Below are positions 45,879 through 58,384 of a stretch of 64,000 nucleotides of DNA, one piece after another. The first letter of the stretch is position 1, and every line of letters begins with the position of its first letter. The notes beneath the pieces were generated by a model, which worked only from the letters and a program-made list of their open reading frames with translations, was not told where the DNA came from and did not search any database. Made by a program: the position numbers and the translations under genes. Source of the stretch: Rhizophagus irregularis (Eukaryota > Glomeromycota > Glomeromycetes > Glomerales > Glomeraceae); the NCBI RefSeq assembly GCF_026210795.1, contig NC_089450.1, positions 2,604,001 through 2,668,000 on the forward strand. Reading direction: 5' to 3'.

Positions 45879-48800
45879 TTGCCAAGAATGCGGTTGGGTT
45901 TACAGTAGGTATATATATTTTTTTTTGCTTGAATGTAAAGTCAATTTGGAGATTCCTATTTATTACAAAGTACAAAAAAGTATAAGAAATCATGTCAACA
46001 TATACTGAATTAGCAAGTATTGTTAATAGTACTGACAGTACTAGTGAGGAAGTTATCTATGAGGCATCACGCAATCAGTTTACCATTGTTTCTGATGAAA
46101 CTGTCCTCAAGATTATCCGTGCATTGAAAGACACTATAGTAGTCGCATTAGTATCTGGGTTTAGCAAAACCAGCTACCTTGTCCAGGATCATGTGAAGTA
46201 TGTCAAGAGAATCTAGACGGCAAGGTCTCCTGTATCATATGTGAAGTTCGTGGCCAGAAAACTCTTTCCAGATAATGCGGCATATACAGTCAACTCTCTT
46301 TATAGTCACACATTTGGGACAGTCCATATTTGGTGATTATGAGCAAACAGTCCTATGACTTTATCTTTTATTATTAAATTTAAACGAAAAGTACAATAAA
46401 CAGATCGAACAATATTACAAATATCAAAATATAGAAAATAAACATAAAAAATAAAAAGAACTAGCTTCACGATTCATACAAGTAAAGAAATCTAAACAAA
46501 ATAAAATTAAGTAAAGAAAAACTAAACTATTACAGAAACGCATACCCCATCTTTACCCGAAGGCCAGTGTGAGTCAACTATCCAGCATGTCCTAAGATCC
46601 AATCCGTTACCAAAAAGAAATCCTAAGTAGAGGCTGAACTGTTAAGCGGCGCCAAAAATCCAAATGTGAAATCCAAGATCCCCCACGGATTATAGAAGAG
46701 GAAACCCAAGAAACCCAGGAATCCAAGGAAGCTGTCGCCAAGGAAGGTGTCGAAGAGTCAAGAGGAATATTAGAAGAAGGACGAAGAATAGAAGAAGGCC
46801 CAAGAGCTGACGATTTCATTTTTTTTGTAATGCCTTGAGCTAATTCCCAATGATGAAAGAAAATGGAACGGCACAACCAGATTTGGACATAAAGGTCAAA
46901 GTGAAAGTCGTGCAAAGATGTATCTAAGACAGACCATATGGTAAGTGAAGAAAAGTAATTCCCAAGAAATTCTACAAGGGATATCGGTATAAGTCCTCGT
47001 GCGAGTCTCAGACAAGAAATTGAAGGAGGGTCACAATTCCAACAATCAAGAACCATAAAGTCAGCAGCAAAAGAGTCCGGTAAAGGTATTAAAGATGATG
47101 CGGAAAGGAATTTGTCCATATAATTAGCCCGGAGAGCCAATAAAAGCGTTTTAAAAGTATTTAAAGGGCTAAATTCCGGTAAGATATAAGGACAAGTCCA
47201 CAAATGGTCTAAAGTCTCAGGAGAAGAGTTACATTGAGGACAAAGCCAACTTGGATTATAAAGGTGAGGCTTCTGTCTCTGAATAGTTGTAAGCGTTGGA
47301 AGCATATCTAAAAGTAATTTGATACGGAAACCATAAAACTCGGAACGGCCATTCCGATGAGAGGCAAATTGCTTATTGTTATTGAGGCAAAATTTGGTGC
47401 AAACCCAATCAATATCAGAAGTCGGAGAATAGGAATTAAATCTTGGTAATACAGCAAGAGTTAAAAGAGTTTTGGCGTCAAAAATGTCTCTAATAAATTT
47501 CCGGATATTCATATCCACAGGTAAGGAATTAAATTGTAAAATACAAGGAGCCAGCAATTTCAATGATGGATGAGAAGAAAGATGTGAGTCCATATGAGCA
47601 GCTTTAGCTAATGCATCCACATGATTATTCAAAGGGTCGTCAGCATGAGCAGGAACCTTGATCAAGGTAACATCCAAATTCTTTAGTGACTTGATAGCTC
47701 GTATGGAGGACCACAAAAGGTGGTTAGGCTCTTTAAGCAATTTAGGAATAAAAGGAGCAGCCACATACAAAGACCATAAAGAAAGTAAATGAGCACAATC
47801 AGTGGCAACAGTAATCTTTGAATTCCGAGGGAGGGAGTCCAATCCATGCAATAAAGCAAAGATTTCTGAGTGTAAAGCAGAAGGGAAAATAGAGGAAATA
47901 TTATTATAGTGGGATTCCAAAATAAAGCCATCAGGATCTAAAGCAGTCCATGCATAAGCCATCGAGGATTCCGGATGACTGGAAGGAGGAAGGAAGGAAC
48001 TATCAATATAAAGTGTAGACACCGAAGAAGGAAGTTGGATATCAGAAATCCTAGACACTTGATTACTTATAGGAGGTAGTCGAGCTGGGGCAAAAAGTTG
48101 AAATAATAAAAGAGATTTGGCATAGCCTAACGAGGCAGAAAGCGAAACCGAACGGGTATCTGCATGTATATAAGTACGAGGTTTTGTAGGATAACGGATC
48201 AAACTTGATATCGGAACATAAGAAAAACACCCTTCAGAGGGACACCGTTTAAGTAGAGTCTTAGAGGTAGAGAATCGTGAAATAGCAGAGGCACATCCTT
48301 GGCATGCAGTAAATTCAGAAAGCAAATCATCAACTGAAGTCGCAATCCAATGTGAGATGAGAGCTTCATTACGTGGAGCAGGATAGGTAGTAATCACACG
48401 GCCAACAAGAAAAGAGTTAGTATTACGATTAAAAGAAATAGCCCATTGAGGGTTAAACCAATAATTTCGACTAATATCTATAAAAGAAATAGAAGCTACA
48501 GTATGAGAACTAGGAATTCTAAATTGTTGTAAAATAAAAAAGGAAGGTGAATTAGGAATAACAATAAAATTAAACAAATAATTAAACCAAGCAGGCACAG
48601 ATCCTTTGTTCGATACTCGTTTAAGAAAGTGCAAATCTTTCCATGAGAGAAGTCGAGAGCCACACGGTGTAATCAATTGGGCGAGATAACGAGTGCAGAA
48701 ATTTTTCCGAACATTTTTCATGGAAGTAAATAAATCTTTTGGTAAAATAGACCGGAGTGAAATCGCCGGACGTAAATCTTTCCTCAGAGGTCGGAACAAT

Positions 48801-51800
48801 AAAGACCACGTGATATTTAAACGAGAAGAGAATAATAAAGAATTGAACAAAGAATGTATTCGCAATGAAAAGGTATAGGACCATGGTTCCAGGTCAATAG
48901 TAGAAGGACAGGCATCACAGTCCAAAAAACCTTGGAGATAAGTAATCATATAATTGGCAAAAGGTTTGTATGAAGGGTGAGAAAAAATTTTCTGCCATGA
49001 AGCCACATGGGATAAAAGAAAATGACCAAATGCTTGTTGGATTGAAAATGGTAATAATGTGAAAAGCGCAGAAAGAGGAGTGACTGAGGCAAGACCAGCC
49101 TTTTGTCGAATAAGAGAAAGCATTGGAGAAACCATACGATTGATGGTAGATTCTGCAAATAATGTGGTTTGTAGGCGAAATTCAAGCCTCGGAAGTAGGA
49201 CAACATTATAGAGATAAGCCACATGTTGAGCCAAAAGCTTTTTAGGACTAAGTAAAGCAGCCATGTCTTTAACCATAGATGTAGTTTGGTTGTGAACAAA
49301 ACGAGAAGAAGCCGAAAGGCAGAACCAAACACCTAAAAAACGGAAAGACGTTGATAAGGCTAAAGCCTTTAAAGTAAGGGTAGAAGTCATAATTAAGGGA
49401 GACGGAAAAAGATCAAACTCTATAGTTTGTGAAAATTGTTCAGAAGAAAGAAGGATATATTTTGCTGAGTTTGCTTGAGTATTATTTAAGGTATAAAATT
49501 CAGCAGTAATGGAAAGGCGATCTTCAATGCCTCATTTAGATGAAGCAATTAAAGTAGAATCATCCATAAATGTAATATGCGAAATAGGAAGACTGTATTG
49601 TTCGTATTCAATTGGAGAATAATCCAATAATGCAGCAGATTTCAAGATAAAGGGATCACAAGCTTCTCGATTAAGTGTGGTAAGCAAAGGATCCAAGTAA
49701 ATAACCCATAATAATGGAGAAATGATTTCACCCTGGTCAATACCAATTCTAACTCTATATCCAGAAGTATCACCATGATGGGTAATAATTTTATTATTAC
49801 GTCTTGTAAAAAGGTTGATGATAAATTTAATCAATAAAGACGGTATATGTAGACGGATTAAAGCTAATCTGAGCATGTTTAAATCAATTGAGTCAAAGGC
49901 CTTAGAAATGTCCTGAGAAACAATCCATAATTCTTGGTCATCGCTTTTATCAAAGCGTCGTTGATGAATAATAGCATCCAGCATCTTAATAGGGATATCA
50001 GTGGAACCACCTGGCAGTCCAGCAAAATTACCACCTTGGAGTACATGGTTATCAGCTAGGATTTTTGAAAGACGAGTTGTAACGACCTTAACCACACATT
50101 TTCGTACAGTTTCCAACAAAGTGATAGGTCGCGTATTCTTCAGTTGGGCATCAAATTCATGAGGCTTTGGAATAGGATAAACAAGCGCTTCACGCTAATC
50201 AGCAGGAATATCTCCATGAATAAGGCAGGCATTTGCTAATACAAGGGACAAATCAAAAGCTTCTCCAGTTAAATGTTTGAGCATCTCATAAGAGATCTTG
50301 GAAGGACCAGAGGCTTTATTATTAGGCATAGAATTGAGAGTGTTCTTCCATTCATCGGCCAGAATAGGAGACATGACCAAGTTGTATAATGATGAGTCAA
50401 TGTCAGGGAGAGGAGTATACGCACGTTGCCATCGTGGAGGAAATGAATCTGTAGAAGAATACTGGACCAAAAGAGGGGTAACAACCGATTGGAAATGTTT
50501 GATAGCCGCTTGTTTAATATCCAAAGGATCAGTAAGAAGAGTGGGTTTAGAGTCAATTACAACCAAAACTCTGTTAAGAACGATAGAACGATGTTCCACT
50601 GATAGGGCTGAAGAAATAAAAGAGCCCGGAGACGTAGAGAAGTGTTCATCTCTAAGAGCAGTATAATATTCAATGGAATCGACATGATGTTAGTGAAATT
50701 GCGTGGAAAGATAAGCTGAGACCAAAGCTTTTTGTGAACGCAAAAATATGATAAAGGTGGGAAGTGGTGTCATACTATAAGAAGGTATAGTATAATCTTT
50801 TAAAAGAGATTTAAGAAGAGTTAATTGGGTAGGTAAAGAATTGATCATTTGTGAAATTTGAGCAGGACGACTAGACCTAGATGTGGTCAATTTAAACAAT
50901 AATCTATCCAAGAATTTGTTGATAGCAATAAGCATGGTAAGCTCGGGAGGATATTTATGATGGTGAGTATTGGATACATGTTGAAATAGTAAAGAATCAA
51001 TGGCACCACCAAGAATAGAACGTTTAAGAGCGTGCCAAAGTTTGTCCAAAGAAAGAGCTGAAAGTGAAGATATAGAAGGATGATGTGTGGCCAAATACAA
51101 CTCAAGATGTGAGTTTACTTCATTAGAAAATTTGTCCCAAATATCGTCCTTCAAATTTTTGTAGAGAAAAATGGTGCGTTGTTCACTTTTTTGTTTTAAT
51201 CTAGCTTTAGCCAAAGTAGCGAAACAGGAGCTAAAATCAAAAGCCATTATAAGTACACAGTGATCAGTAAATTGATTATCGTTCAGCTTAGGACAAGTTT
51301 CAACTTGAGAGAAAAGACCAGGAGCAGGAAATCCAGGAGAAGACCAAATATAATCAAGTCGTGAAGAACCATTCTGATAATAAAAGGTAGGACTAGGACC
51401 TGCAGTTGAGGAAATATGGGATTGATGATCTGTAAACACTGGTCAAATGATGAAATATCGGGTAATAACGTATTGGTCAAATATCAGGAAATAATCAGAA
51501 ACCCGATATGGCATGATAGGCAATATTAAACATTTACAAGTATCGGTAATCCGAAATGTTTAATAATATTTTATGAAAAAAATCTGATTTTTTAAAGACA
51601 TATCATTAAAATATCAGAAAATTTTATTATACCTATCAGTAGTCTGATAGGTCATTGGAATAATTTACGGCATGTAATTATTTCTATTCCCACAAAAATC
51701 TTCGATCTTTTTTTTAATTGATAAACTTTTTTTTTTTACACTTTAAAGTTAATTTTTTTTTAACTTTTTTCTTACAATACTTTAAATAAATAAATTTTTA

Positions 51801-52093
51801 TCACACCTTTTGAAGAACCAAATATTTAACTCGAAATCAAATTTCTAACTTCTGGCAAGCTCGTCCAACGTTCGGAATATAATCTGCAACATGCAGAAAC
51901 GGATTAAAAAGTTTCACTTTAGTAGTCTCCGGACTTCTTTTCTTTTGAAGGAAACGCCGGACTCTTGGAGACTTTAAGGAAGCCGAAGACATATACCGGT
52001 ATCTAAATTAGTTCCAGTCTTCCGGAGTAAGCAAAAAATTTTTTTTTATTTGTTTTAATGAACGTTAGCACTAATATTCTTTTTTATTTTTTA

Positions 52094-54760
52094 GGTCCAG
52101 AACGCTGAAGGTATAGGTTCGGAATTCGACATTTCGAAGGTATACTTCTTCGAAATAATTTATTTTTTTATTTTTTCGACTAGCGAAACGTTTATTAACG
52201 CTTCATTTTTTTTGCTTTTTTAGGTTCGGCTGGGCAGCTCCTTGGAGACGGAACTCGATATTTCGAAGGTATACTTTGAGTATACTTCGAAATAATTATT
52301 TTTTTGTTTTTTTCGACTAACGAAACGTTTATTAACGTTTCGTTTCTTTTTTCTTTTAGGTTCGGCTTCTTTGGGCGGCTTCTTGGCTTCTTGGACGGAC
52401 GGAAATCAATAAGACATTTTGAAGGTATATATACTTCAAAATGTCTTTCTTTTTTGGGTTTTTTTTTCAACAAAACGTTTATTAACGCTTCGTTTTTTTT
52501 GCTTTTTTAGGTTCGACTTCTTTGGGCGGCTCCTTACTCGACATTTCGAAGGTATACTTGAAGTATACTTCGAAATATATTTTTTTTTTGTTTTTTTTCA
52601 ACGAAACGTTTATTAACGTTTCGTTTTTTTTTCTTTTAGGTTCGGTTTCTTTTGGGCGGCTCCTTAGACGGACGAAATTAAATTCGACATTTCGAAGATA
52701 TACTTCAAGTATACTTCGAAATATCTTTTTTCATTTTTCAACGAAACGAACGGTAAGTTTCGCAGCAGCGTTGCGAAACTTACAATTTTTTTTTTCTTTG
52801 AGAGTTTGAGAAACGTTATTCTGACGTTTCTCTCTTTTTTTTGTAGGTTCAAGTGGGGAGCTTCGAAATGGCAAACCTCGAATGGTAAGTTTCACAACGC
52901 GAAACTTATTTTTTATTTATTTTTTTGTAAGAAACGTTATATTAACGTTTCTCTTTTTTTTGTAGGTTCAAGTATTTCGGCCTTGTGAAATTCAAAATGA
53001 CGGTGAGTTTCGCGACGTTTAGTTACGTTACGAAACTTAAAAAAATTTTTTTTCTTTGAGAAACGTTATATTAACGTTTCTCTCTTTTTTTTGTAGGTTC
53101 AAGTGTTCGGCTCGGTGTTTCGAAACGGTAAGTTTAAACATTGCGAAACAATCTTTTTTTTTATTCTTTTTTTTGTAAGAAACGTTATATTAACGTTTCT
53201 TCTTTTTTTGTAGATACTCTCTGGATATTGGATTTCGGTTAGGTTTCGAAGTTTCGTTTTGAAACTTCGATTCTTTTTTTTATTTTTTTTTTTAAAGAAA
53301 CGTTACTAATGTTTCTTTATTTATTTTTGTAGGCTCCCTTCGACTTTTATACCGGACTGGGATGCTAAGGCCTAAGAGAGGGTAAGTTTCAAACTTTCAA
53401 TATTTTTTTTATTTTTCAAAGAACGTTTCTAACGTTCTTATTATTTTTTTTTTTGTAGAATCTGTAGGCTCCGCCGCTCCGGTACTCTAAGGTCGAAATG
53501 GTAAGTTTCGTAACGAAAATCGTTACGAAACTTTATTTTTTTTAGGCCACTCCAATTTAATAGTTTGTTTAACGTACCCCACCCCCCTCATTTTTGAAAA
53601 ATTTTTAAAAATAAACAAACATATGTTATATCACGTGACTTATAATAACATCACCGATCTGTATAATATTTAAAAGAATTTCTTTCCAGTATAATTGAAT
53701 CTACCAAAGAAAATGGTATAATTAATAAAAGTAATATATGTAAACTTATTAATTGCATTATCTGTAATAAATTAAGATGTATTTTTAGTAAAAATGCATT
53801 GAGTGATAAAGAAAAAACTATGTTTATTTTTAAATGTTTACTTAATTTGACCCCCTCCCCCCCCTCAATTTTTATATAAAGTTAGGACGTTAAACAAACT
53901 ATTAAATTGGAGCAGCCTTATTAAGAAACGTTTTAACGTTTCTTTTTCTTTTTTTTTGTAGGATTTGTTGAGCTCGGTATTTAAATTCGGTAAGTTTTTT
54001 TGTCGAAACTAAATATTTTTTTTTCAATAAATCGGATTTAGATATATGGGGGCTGTTAAAGAAACGTATCAACGTTCTTTTTTCAATTTTTTTAGGTTAC
54101 CGGACTCCTAGGAACTTGGAAGTCTCGGTATAATATATGGGTGGCGTATGACGTTTGATTGTGTTAAAGAAACGTACTAACGTTTCTTTTTCATTTTCTT
54201 AGGTTACCGGACTTGGAAGAATCCGGTAAAATATATGGGAGGAGTGTATGGCGTTAATTGTATTAAAGAAACGTATTAACGTTTCTTTTTTTCATTTTTT
54301 TAGGTTACCGGACTCCTAGGAATTTGGAAGAACCCGGTAAAGTATATGGGGAAGTGTATAGCGTTGGTGTTTAATTATGTTAAAGAAACGTATTAACGTT
54401 TCTTTTTTGTTTTTTTAGATTACCGGACTCCTAGGAATTTGGGAGAACCTGGACTTAGGTATATGGGATAATGCGGTGTATGGTGTTTAATTGTTTTAAA
54501 GAAACGTACTAACGTTTCTTTCTTTTTTAGTAGGAACGCCAGACAAGATTACGAACTGGACTTTGGACGAAAGGTAAATAGAAGGGTTTTTCTATTTTTT
54601 TTTTGTAACATTTTTAACGTTACTTTTTTCGTTTTCTTGTAGGTAATTCGCTCAAGATGAAATTGACACAAGGTACCAGAACTTATTTTTTTTAATATTT
54701 TTCGTTAAGAACGTTTACTAAACATTCTTTTTTTTTATAGAGAACGAAATAATATTTCAC
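52094..54760 (+). other. Second intron-like array, at least 12 units
   Basis: Clear units include 52140-52223, 52269-52359, 52425-52510, 52552-52639, 52753-52846, 52885-52965, 53003-53096 and 53128-53213. More divergent ones follow to about 54735. Early units use the GTATAC donor with a junction-spanning palindrome. Later ones use GTAAGTTTCG with an intronic palindrome; the last group (54090-54530) has lost the 5' palindrome. Nearly all keep gaaacgttaNtaacgtttc upstream of a T-tract and TTTTGTAG or TTTTTAG. Spacers repeat gttcggcttctttgggcggc, gttcaagt or gttaccggactcctaggaa. A late spacer (gccagacaagattacgaact) matches the last spacer of the first array. One unit is interrupted by a MITE. 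Confidence 0.75.
53545..53917. mobile_element. PIF/Harbinger-like MITE (373 bp) inside an intron-like unit
   Basis: Ends ggccactccaatttaatag and its near complement are flanked by tta (53542-53544 and 53918-53920). The inverted repeats extend about 32 bp (to 'tttgtttaacgt'). The interior has C-tracts (cccaccccc, ccctcccccccc) and no gene. It lies between the 5' palindrome and the branch-site palindrome of one intron-like unit and is the innermost insertion of the stack. Confidence 0.85.
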
Positions 54761-54885
54761 TCACAATTTTACCAAGTCAAAATCAACCTAATCCACCACA
54801 ATCTAATATCCATCTTCTGCTTAATTCGTTTGGTATTAGTAGGCAATAGTTCGGAAGAGTTGGCATAAAAACTTTGGGAAAAATA

Positions 54886-54937
54886 GTTGTTTGTTGGAAT
54901 CGAACCAACTGGAATAATATTCCAAACCATTAACAAC
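54886..54937 (-). ncRNA. tRNA-like fold lacking a D-arm
   Basis: On the minus strand, gttgtta (acceptor-like 5' strand) is followed by a perfect 5-bp stem-loop tggaa-tatta-ttcca. A perfect T-arm gttgg-ttcgatt-ccaac (with the B-box GGTTCGATTCC) comes next, then aaacaac, which pairs with the start at six of seven positions. A D-arm and a normal 7-nt anticodon loop are absent. It is not a standard tRNA; it may be a degenerate tRNA-derived segment. Confidence 0.35.
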
Positions 54938-55985
54938 ATAATGTAGATAGATAGAATAGGATAAATTAACGAATATAATTTTTAAAAATATAATAATAAA
55001 ATAAATATATATATATGTTATTATGTTAAATAAATAAATAAATGAATAATATATAGTATATATAAATGAATAAATAATAAGTTTCGGGTTTCGATGTAGC
55101 AAATATACATCTAATATTATAAATAGTTCGGAGAAATATCGGATTGCTGAAATTCTCCCGATATTCATATAGCACTTTACCGTTATGTTCTAACCTGAAA
55201 GTCACATGACTTATACCTGATCTGCGCCGAGAACCGGTCACAAATCGGGTGGATCGATCAGCTGCCATTCAGGTTAAAATCGAAAACATATAATAGGGCT
55301 ATCGGGTATATGAAATTTACCCGGTAGCCCTTCATTCGACCAGTGAAAATATCGAGAAGAAAGTGATCGTAAAATTTTTAAATGATGTTGAGGAAGATGT
55401 GAATGTGAAATTTCATCTGCATTAAAATCGCCAAGGATGACTACGTGATAGTTATTAAAGCGGGCTTTATCAAGCCATAAATTAAGTTGGGCAAAAATAG
55501 CATCACGTTCTTTGTAATGAATAGAATGATAAGGAGGAATATAAACAGAAATAATAGAGATTTTTGTTTGATGGAAAAAAAGATCTAATTTTAAAAGACG
55601 ACCTTTCCAAGGATCAATCTTCTGAACATGTTTATGTAAAGGATGGCGAAGTAAAAGACCAACACCATCATGAGGTCGTGAATTAGAAGGGGAAGGAGCC
55701 CAATAGGACTTAAAATTATGTTGGGAATGTTCATTTTGATAAATAAATTTAGCACTGGAAGAAGTAAGACGAGTATCATTTAAAGATAAAATGCCAAAAG
55801 AAGAATGGAGAAAATAATTTAACAAGTGTAGTTGTCGAACAGGGGAACACAATCCATTAACATTGATTTGTCCAAAAGTAACAAGAGGGGAAGAAGAAAA
55901 AGAAGGACTATTAGGATTATTAATATTAGGAATCGCACTATTAGGGGGGTGAAATCCCTGTGATGCATCCGATATAAATTGGTGT

Positions 55986-58109
55986 TCAATCATTAGAAGG
56001 GGAGGGTTTTGAGGGAGAGAAGGAGTCCAATTTTTCCATAATCGAACCAAGTTGGGCAGAAAGATTCTTTTGTGTAGTAGTAACATTAAAAATTTCTGAT
56101 TGCAAACGGGAAGTATTGACAGCAGGGGTGATAATTGTATCTTGGGAGACAGGTAAGGGGACATGTCTTAGTGATAGGACGGAGTTAGGATCCAGAGCTG
56201 AAAAGGAAGTGTCAGGAGAAACGTCCATAAGAGAAGAGGAAGTATGAGGAGGAAGATTAAATCCAGAATTCGTGTCTTGGGTAGGAGCATCATCCCAGCC
56301 ATTATCATAAGAATGATGATAATTTTCACGATCATTCTGAGGCGAATGCAATTCAGAGTCGCCAGAAGCGTCATAATTCATCATCGATTCCAGCTCAGAT
56401 AGCCTATACTCATGAGACGTGATAGTATCATTCATCCAAGAGACAGTTTCCTCGAGAGTATGGAGGGTGTTAGCGATCTCTTTAATCTGCACCTTTAATT
56501 CATCAATGACATGTTGGGGAAGTGTAGGAGCAGGATTACCAGATGGAGAAGTGTGTGATGTAGAATTGGTAGGATGGAGTTTGTGTGGAGGTTGAGTAGA
56601 ACCAGAAGGATTTGCTTTGTTCCTGGAAATATTGTTGTTATTGTTGTTAGTTCAGTTACTACTTCGTGAAGTGATGGGACGGGAAGTGTTAGTATTATAG
56701 TTATTATTGTTGGAACGAAGTGAAGAGGAATTATTATTGCGGGATCTAGAGTTGGAACGCGATCTTGAATGAGAATTGGAATTGTCACGTGATTGGCGCG
56801 AATTCTGACGACCACGTCTAGGTCCAGCATTGAAACGAGAATAAAGTTTGTTAAAGCGATCATCCACTTTTCGTGAAGGACGTGGATTACATTCAGAGGG
56901 AGAACAACCAGGACGCCCACACACATGGCATAAAGTCTGTGCTTCATTGGGAGGGTGCCATGTTAATCCTTTGCCGCGGAAAGCCACGGTCATTTCTTTG
57001 GCAGCTTCAAGAGATTCAAACGAGGAGAAATTCAAATATACATAAGGTTTAAGCTTGTAAGAGCTGATAGATAAAGGAACGTTAAGGGCCTTAGCATTAA
57101 CTTGAGTGGCAATTTCTAATAGATCAGCTTCTTTAATATTCTTGGGAATGCCGGCAAGGATAGCAACATGTTCTCTGCGGCTATCGCATTGGGATTTCGA
57201 AAAAGATGCCGGGCAGACACGTAAAGAATTACCAAGGCAAATGATCACCCAAATATCATTAAATTGGATAACTGCATCCGTGGAAGAAAACTGGATATGA
57301 CCATTATAATAATGTTTTCTAGGAGTAAGTTTGCACTTAATTACAGTGCCATATCTGGAAAATGCTTGACGGACTTGAGTCTCGGTTAGGAAAAGCAGAA
57401 TATCAGTGACGAACAAAGACTTCATCGCATCACTGAGTTTGGCGTCTGCAGGGGAGTAATGGATAAAGACCAAATCAAGGAGATCGGCACGTGGAAAACT
57501 GACACAATCGGTATAATCATGTTGATCATTAAAGAAGACAAGGATCTTTTTGTTATTGCCTGATCCTTCACAACGTGCACGAGCGCCATAAGAAGAGTAA
57601 CGGGAGAGTGAACAATCCACTTCGTCGCACATGGAGTGATTGGTGGTGAATTTAGCTTTGAACGCGTCAGGCGTATCGCATAAATATGCCGCAGCATAAT
57701 AACGAGAAGGAGCGGATTTTATAGCAGCGGCATTACCATCAGGGGATGGTCGTCATTCTGGGACATCAAAGGCAACAGCTTTGCCTTTACCACTGGTGTT
57801 TGAGGGAGCATGGATAGAAGCGTCAACAGTTTCAACAGGAGTGGTAATAGTATTGGAAGATGTAAGCACTTGGACTTTGTTGACAGGAAGACCTGAAGGA
57901 GCGGTAGAAATAAGGTTGGGAGCCGAAGCAGAAGGTGAAGTTATATCAACATTCATCGCGTCATCAAAGACAGTATGTGTACGTTTACTAGGTGCGCCAG
58001 CGGTACTAGTGGGAGATAGAGGTCAGTCTCCAGAGGGAGTAGAAACAACAGGACGCGGTGGCGGCAGAATATCTGGGTTAATAACAGAAGGAGCTGGAGG
58101 TGTAGTCAT
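55986..58109 (-). pseudogene. LINE ORF1: RNA-binding protein with zinc knuckle (three stops)
   Basis: One reading frame of 707 codons runs from MTTPPAPSVINPD (58109) to SPSND* (55988-55986). TGA stops interrupt it at 58025-58023, 57755-57753 and 56654-56652. An RRM-like domain lies near 57440-57250 (LFVTDILLFLTETQVRQAFSR). A second RRM-like segment follows near 57170-56970 (VAILAGIPKNIKEADLLEI), then one Cys cluster CHVCGRPGCSPSEC (about 56940-56900). An SR/RN-rich basic tail (56870-56660) and a coiled-coil segment (VIDELKVQIKEIANTLHTLEETVSW) end it. The product would bind LINE RNA as a chaperone in the RNP. All three stops sit where CGA (Arg) would be expected. Confidence 0.85.
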
Positions 58110-58384
58110 AGTTAAAGCTCAGTAAAGAGGAAAGCAACTGTGGAAATATTAGTATATTGAACGAGCACTTAGAAATTTTTGAACGAAAATTTCAAAAATA
58201 AATTTTTATTAGTATTTTCAAAAATTCAGGAAAGAGTTGCGATGATCCTCATATTTGGTGATTATAAAGAGATGTGATTATATAAAAAATTTCTTATATT
58301 TGTATATCATAATTCCGGCCAAAAATTAACATAATTTTAGCCAGAATTATACTTAAAACTTTATTGTATCGTAAATTCGCCAAT

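Larger units (their letters stand above)
51437..55345. mobile_element. CACTGGTC-ended element with intron-like array (3909 bp)
   Basis: Ends cactggtcaaatga (51437) and the complement of cactggtcgaatga (to 55345) are flanked by aaa (51434-51436 and 55346-55348). It interrupts the LINE endonuclease. Excision of the element plus one AAA restores RYF|TDHQ in frame. Just inside each end are hairpins (atatcgggt..acccgatat on the left, agggctaccgggta..tacccgatagccct on the right). The centre (52094-54760) is the intron-like array; no transposase is present. Termini and the 3-bp duplication parallel the 5.3-kb element at 34253. Confidence 0.88.
46607..55993 (-). pseudogene. LINE ORF2: APE endonuclease, RT, RNase H (three stops, one insertion)
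   Basis: The start ATG (55993) overlaps the ORF1 stop in ATGATTGA. The endonuclease starts with LVTFGQINVNGL and continues through SLNDTRL and VILGDFNAD to SSRYF (55349). It is then split by a 3.9-kb element and resumes FTDHQSH...SSRLDYIW...DHCVLI (51436-51240). RT motif A is QDISKAFDSID (49915-49883), motif B is DQGEIISPLL (about 49738-49709) and motif C is FMDD (49570-49559, where most LINEs have YADD or FADD). The RNase H acidic residues are YIDSS (48004), HSEIF (47866), ATDCA (47800) and NHVDAL (47617). A Cys/His motif CPQC...LDHLWTC lies near 47245-47195. One frame is kept throughout; only stops at 50692-50690, 50197-50195 and 49534-49532 break it. Confidence 0.92.
46341..58249 (-). mobile_element. 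Full-length LINE (Tad/I-like, RNase H-bearing)
   Basis: A 16-bp target duplication catatttggtgattat flanks it (46325-46340 and 58250-58265). Both copies lie in the terminal region of the pogo-like element. On the minus strand there is a 140-bp 5' leader, ORF1 (58109-55986), ORF2 (55993-46607) and a 266-bp 3' end without a poly-A tail. The total is 11,909 bp, or about 8.0 kb without the nested CACTGGTC element. The two-ORF layout with ORF1 zinc knuckle, APE endonuclease, RT and RNase H matches the fungal Tad/I group. Confidence 0.92.

Noticed and set aside
50298-50666. Plus-strand open frame of 122 codons
   Set aside because: It is antisense to LINE ORF2 and is a shadow of its codon composition. 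The same applies to plus-strand frames at 56848, 57106 and 57781 opposite ORF1.
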